Positions 11,283 through 13,279 of a stretch of DNA of 13,279 nucleotides are shown here, one piece after another. Made by a program: the position numbers and the translations under genes. The DNA is taken from NCBI GenBank assembly GCA_012728775.1, contig JAAYEN010000259.1:1-13279 (forward strand), written 5' to 3'. Each line of letters begins with the position of its first letter. Positions within the stretch are counted from its first letter, which is position 1. Under the pieces are notes generated by a model, which saw only the letters and a program-made list of their open reading frames with translations, had not been told where the DNA came from and searched no databases. The DNA is from Tissierellia bacterium. GTDB lineage: Bacteria > Bacillota_A > Clostridia > Tissierellales > Peptoniphilaceae.

Positions 11283-12450
11283 TTTTCAAACGACTTATAA
11301 TAGACTAAGGAATGGCTCAAGTAAGTGGTTAAAAATGATTGGTGAAAAAGCCAATGTTCCAGAAGATATTATACCTTTGTCAGTTGCTGATATGGAATTT
11401 CAAAATGCGGACATAATAAAAGAAGCTTTAAAAACTTATATTGATACTGAAGTTTTGGGATATTCAAAACCTACTAAAGATTATTTAGATTCTGTTAAGT
11501 ATTTTTTTGATAGATTTCACAAAACTAAAATAGAAAATGAATGGATAGTTACTACGCCAGGAATTGTACCTGCTTTAGCAACTGCAGTTAGAGCTTTTTC
11601 TAATGTAGGTGATGGAGTAATAATATTTACACCTGTCTATCCTCCTTTCTTTGAAGTAGTACAAGGACAAGGTAGAAGGATAGAAGAATGTCCACTCGTA
11701 TATAGGGACAATAAATATGAAATTGATTTTGAAAATCTTGAATCTATTGCAAAGAAAGATGATGTTAAGCTTATATTATTTTGCAATCCCCACAATCCAA
11801 GTGGTAAAGTATGGGCTCGTAAAGAGATTGAAAGAATTTGTCAAATTGCAAGAAAAAATAAAATAATTTTAGTTTCAGATGAGATTCACTCAGATTATGT
11901 TTTCAATGGTGAGCATGTAGTTTTAACAGATTTAAGTGAATATAGAGATATTTCGATATGTTGCACTGCACCTTCAAAAACTTTCAATATTGCAGGACTC
12001 CAATGTTCAAATATACTAATTCCTAACGAAAAAATAAGAAGCAATTTTATTAAAACCAATGAAGTGATGGGAATTGAACGGGCAAATGTTTTGGGCTTAG
12101 TGGCTGCAAAAGCTTGCTTTGATAGTGGTTATGATTGGTTAAAAGAAGCAACTGAAGTTATTAAACAAAATCTTGAAATAGTGGACAAATTCTTTTCTAA
12201 TTTATCTGATAAGTTTCAAGTTATGGAAATAGATGCGAGTTTCTTAGCTTGGATAAATTTTGAAAATCTAAATGTTTCTACGGAAGAGTTCTATTCTTGG
12301 TTAGATGAAGCTAATATTTTTATTAACAAGGGTGAGACTTTTGGAGAATCTGCTAAATATTTTATTAGATTGAATGTGGGGTTACCAACAAAAGATTTAA
12401 TAAATGCACTAGATAGATTTGAAAAAGTATTTAAAGAAAAATATGTTTAA
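11275..12450 (+). CDS. MalY/PatB-type PLP enzyme (C-S beta-lyase or aminotransferase)
   Basis: This 391-aa fold-type I PLP enzyme resembles MalY/PatB, which cleave C-S bonds of cystathionine or cysteine conjugates to a thiol, pyruvate and ammonia. The N-terminal PLSVADMEF (34-42) is close to the WVADMDF motif of that subgroup. Further motifs are NPHNPSGKVW (171-180) with N171, SDEIHSD (201-207) with D202, the Schiff-base lysine K235 in APSKTFNIAGL, and the substrate carboxylate arginine R365 (FIRLNVG). A role as an ordinary aminotransferase cannot be excluded from sequence. The gene overlaps the transporter by 8 bp, with AGGTG at 11264-11268 as ribosome site. The pairing with a neutral amino acid transporter fits the use of sulfur amino acids. 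Its stop codon lies within the downstream palindrome. Confidence 0.9.
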   Translation: MNDFQTTYNRLRNGSSKWLKMIGEKANVPEDIIPLSVADMEFQNADIIKEALKTYIDTEVLGYSKPTKDYLDSVKYFFDRFHKTKIENEWIVTTPGIVPALATAVRAFSNVGDGVIIFTPVYPPFFEVVQGQGRRIEECPLVYRDNKYEIDFENLESIAKKDDVKLILFCNPHNPSGKVWARKEIERICQIARKNKIILVSDEIHSDYVFNGEHVVLTDLSEYRDISICCTAPSKTFNIAGLQCSNILIPNEKIRSNFIKTNEVMGIERANVLGLVAAKACFDSGYDWLKEATEVIKQNLEIVDKFFSNLSDKFQVMEIDASFLAWINFENLNVSTEEFYSWLDEANIFINKGETFGESAKYFIRLNVGLPTKDLINALDRFEKVFKEKYV

Positions 12451-12484
12451 TAAATGGGTAGACAAGCTTGTCTACCCATTTATT
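12449..12484. terminator. Bidirectional terminator: perfect 36-bp palindrome
   Basis: The two 18-bp arms (12449-12466 and 12467-12484) are exact reverse complements with no spacer, so either strand can form a hairpin with the GGGTAGACAAG core and U-rich ATTTATT as the 3' side. It lies between convergent genes and covers parts of both stop codons (TAA at 12448-12450 on + and at 12480-12482 on -). It very probably ends transcription from both sides. Confidence 0.9.
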
Positions 12485-13001
12485 CTTCGCTTATTAATTT
12501 ACCATATTTAACTAGAAACTTTCTGAATTTAATTATTTCATCAATTGTAAAAAATTCAAGTAGTGCATTATTGGTATTAGTTATAGATTTTATATCATAT
12601 TTTTTATGAGCTAAGTCTAATTTTTTGCCTTTTTCTGACAAAGAAATAATATTAAACCTTCTATTATCTTCATTAATTTTTTGTTCTATATATCCTAAAT
12701 CCTCTAAATGTCGTAGAGTTTTAGAAATAAAAGCTGGAGTTCTATCCCATTTTTTTGCAAGATCTTGGGCAGTAATGTCAGGAGTATCTGCTATATCTGA
12801 AACAATATGGACTTCTACCATTTTTAACTTATCTCCAGTGCCATAGTCCTTTTCCCTATATATGTAATCGTAGTATGTAAGCACAAAATCATAAACATTT
12901 TGGTTGAATTTATCATATTCTTTATATAGTAAGGCTAATTCTTCAGAGGATAAATTGTCTATAGATTTATTATGAAAAATATCTTTTGTATTGCTATTCA
13001 T
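12480..13001 (-). CDS. MarR-family winged-helix transcriptional regulator
   Basis: The 173-aa protein has the MarR layout: an N-terminal helical dimerisation part (about 15-60), a winged helix-turn-helix and a C-terminal helix. The DNA-binding part reads ITAQDLAKKWDRTPAFISKTLRHLEDLGYIE (about 76-106), followed by the wing (INEDNRRFNIISLSEKGKKL). The ligand cannot be predicted. The start is ATG 13001 with AGGAGG nearby (CCTCC on + at 13011-13015, 9-nt spacing). It has its own promoter with an overlapping dyad, so self-repression is likely. It converges on the transporter/C-S lyase operon and is a natural candidate to control it, but the only support is proximity and a shared TTAACA hexamer. 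Confidence 0.9.
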   Translation of the reverse strand: MNSNTKDIFHNKSIDNLSSEELALLYKEYDKFNQNVYDFVLTYYDYIYREKDYGTGDKLKMVEVHIVSDIADTPDITAQDLAKKWDRTPAFISKTLRHLEDLGYIEQKINEDNRRFNIISLSEKGKKLDLAHKKYDIKSITNTNNALLEFFTIDEIIKFRKFLVKYGKLISEE

Positions 13002-13034
13002 TTAGTGGGACCTCCTTTTCAATTGCACATTAAA

Positions 13035-13063
13035 ATTATAACATGAATTTGGAAAAATGTTAA
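13035..13063 (-). promoter_or_regulatory. Promoter of the MarR-family gene
   Basis: Read on the minus strand, TTAACA (13063-13058) is followed by a 17-bp spacer and TATAAT (13040-13035). The -35 has one mismatch from TTGACA and the -10 is perfect. It lies between the end of the edge gene and the MarR start, so the regulator can be transcribed alone. Confidence 0.75.
13039..13062. promoter_or_regulatory. Dyad overlapping the MarR-gene promoter (candidate auto-operator)
   Basis: On the plus strand, TAACAT (13039-13044) and ATGTTA (13057-13062) form an inverted repeat with a 12-bp spacer. One arm overlaps the -10 and the other the -35 of the MarR-gene promoter, where self-repression by MarR proteins usually acts. 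Arms of six bases in AT-rich DNA can arise by chance. Confidence 0.4.
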
Positions 13064-13071
13064 ATAGCTCA

Positions 13072-13279
13072 TTATTCAGCATTAATTGGATTAGCACTAT
13101 CTAAATTATTTACAATTCTAGAGTCATTGTAAGAAAAAATATTTACTTGTCCATCTGTTTCTGTAATTATTTCCATATCATTATTTATTCCTGTCAATAT
13201 AGTTTCGTAAATTTCTTCATTTCTTTTTACGTAGATGAACTGATTCTTTCTATACAAGGATACATTGTAATTTCTAATA
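13072..13279 (-). CDS. C-terminal fragment of an unrecognised protein (5' end off window)
   Basis: A minus-strand frame is open from the right edge to TAA at 13074-13072; about 69 codons are visible. The frame continues past a TTG at 13257, so the gene starts beyond the window. The fragment (FIYVKRNEEIYETILTGINN, then DMEIITETDGQ) looks like a beta-strand-rich C-terminus. It has faint resemblance to the end of HlyD/RND-type efflux adaptor proteins, but this is too weak to name it. No clear terminator separates it from the MarR gene 71 bp downstream, so read-through is possible. Confidence 0.5.
   Translation of the reverse strand, partial: IRNYNVSLYRKNQFIYVKRNEEIYETILTGINNDMEIITETDGQVNIFSYNDSRIVNNLDSANPINAE

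Noticed and set aside
12625..12846. 73-aa plus-strand frame inside the MarR gene
   Set aside because: Antisense shadow; the minus-strand frame has the full winged-helix pattern, ribosome site and promoter.

Overview
The window looks like a chromosomal segment from an anaerobic, low-GC Bacillota (Clostridia/Tissierellia type). The DNA is strongly AT-rich and codons favour AGA, ATA and AAA. Shine-Dalgarno sites are strong AGGAGG-like sequences, promoters are sigma-A type, and the gene content is oxygen-sensitive (radical SAM, multi-[4Fe-4S] and aldehyde:ferredoxin oxidoreductase proteins). Species cannot be assigned from sequence alone.

Region 1 (2-4274, + strand) is a tightly packed molybdenum/tungsten cofactor operon: moeA (5' end off the window), moaA, moaC, a MOSC-domain protein, a second MoeA-like molybdopterin-binding protein with a cysteine tail, and a MogA/MoaB-type gene. 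Neighbours overlap by 4 bp or are 1 bp apart. The operon ends at an AT-rich terminator hairpin.

Region 2 (about 4275-9906, + strand) starts at a good promoter (TTGACA-N17-TATTAT). It encodes a YdhY-like protein with four predicted [4Fe-4S] clusters and a twin-arginine signal, a 700-aa YdhV-like member of the aldehyde:ferredoxin oxidoreductase family, an unrecognised 243-aa protein in the position of E. coli ydhW, TatA, TatC, and a MobB-like P-loop protein with eight extra cysteines. Read together, this suggests a Mo/W enzyme assembled with cofactor in the cytoplasm and carried through a locally encoded Tat translocon by its iron-sulfur partner. Export of the catalytic subunit is inference.

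Region 3 (about 9932-12484, + strand) is a two-gene operon behind a consensus promoter (TTGACA-N17-TATAAT) flanked by small dyads. It encodes a dicarboxylate/amino-acid:cation symporter-family transporter and a MalY/PatB-type PLP C-S lyase or aminotransferase. The transporter lacks the arginine that reads acidic side chains, so a neutral and perhaps sulfur-containing amino acid is a likelier substrate than aspartate or glutamate.

Region 4 (minus strand) holds a MarR-family regulator convergent with region 3. A perfect 36-bp palindrome overlaps both stop codons. The regulator has its own promoter with an overlapping dyad. A gene fragment of unknown function runs off the right edge.

No tRNA, rRNA, CRISPR array, insertion sequence or phage gene was seen. 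No gap between genes exceeds about 200 bp.
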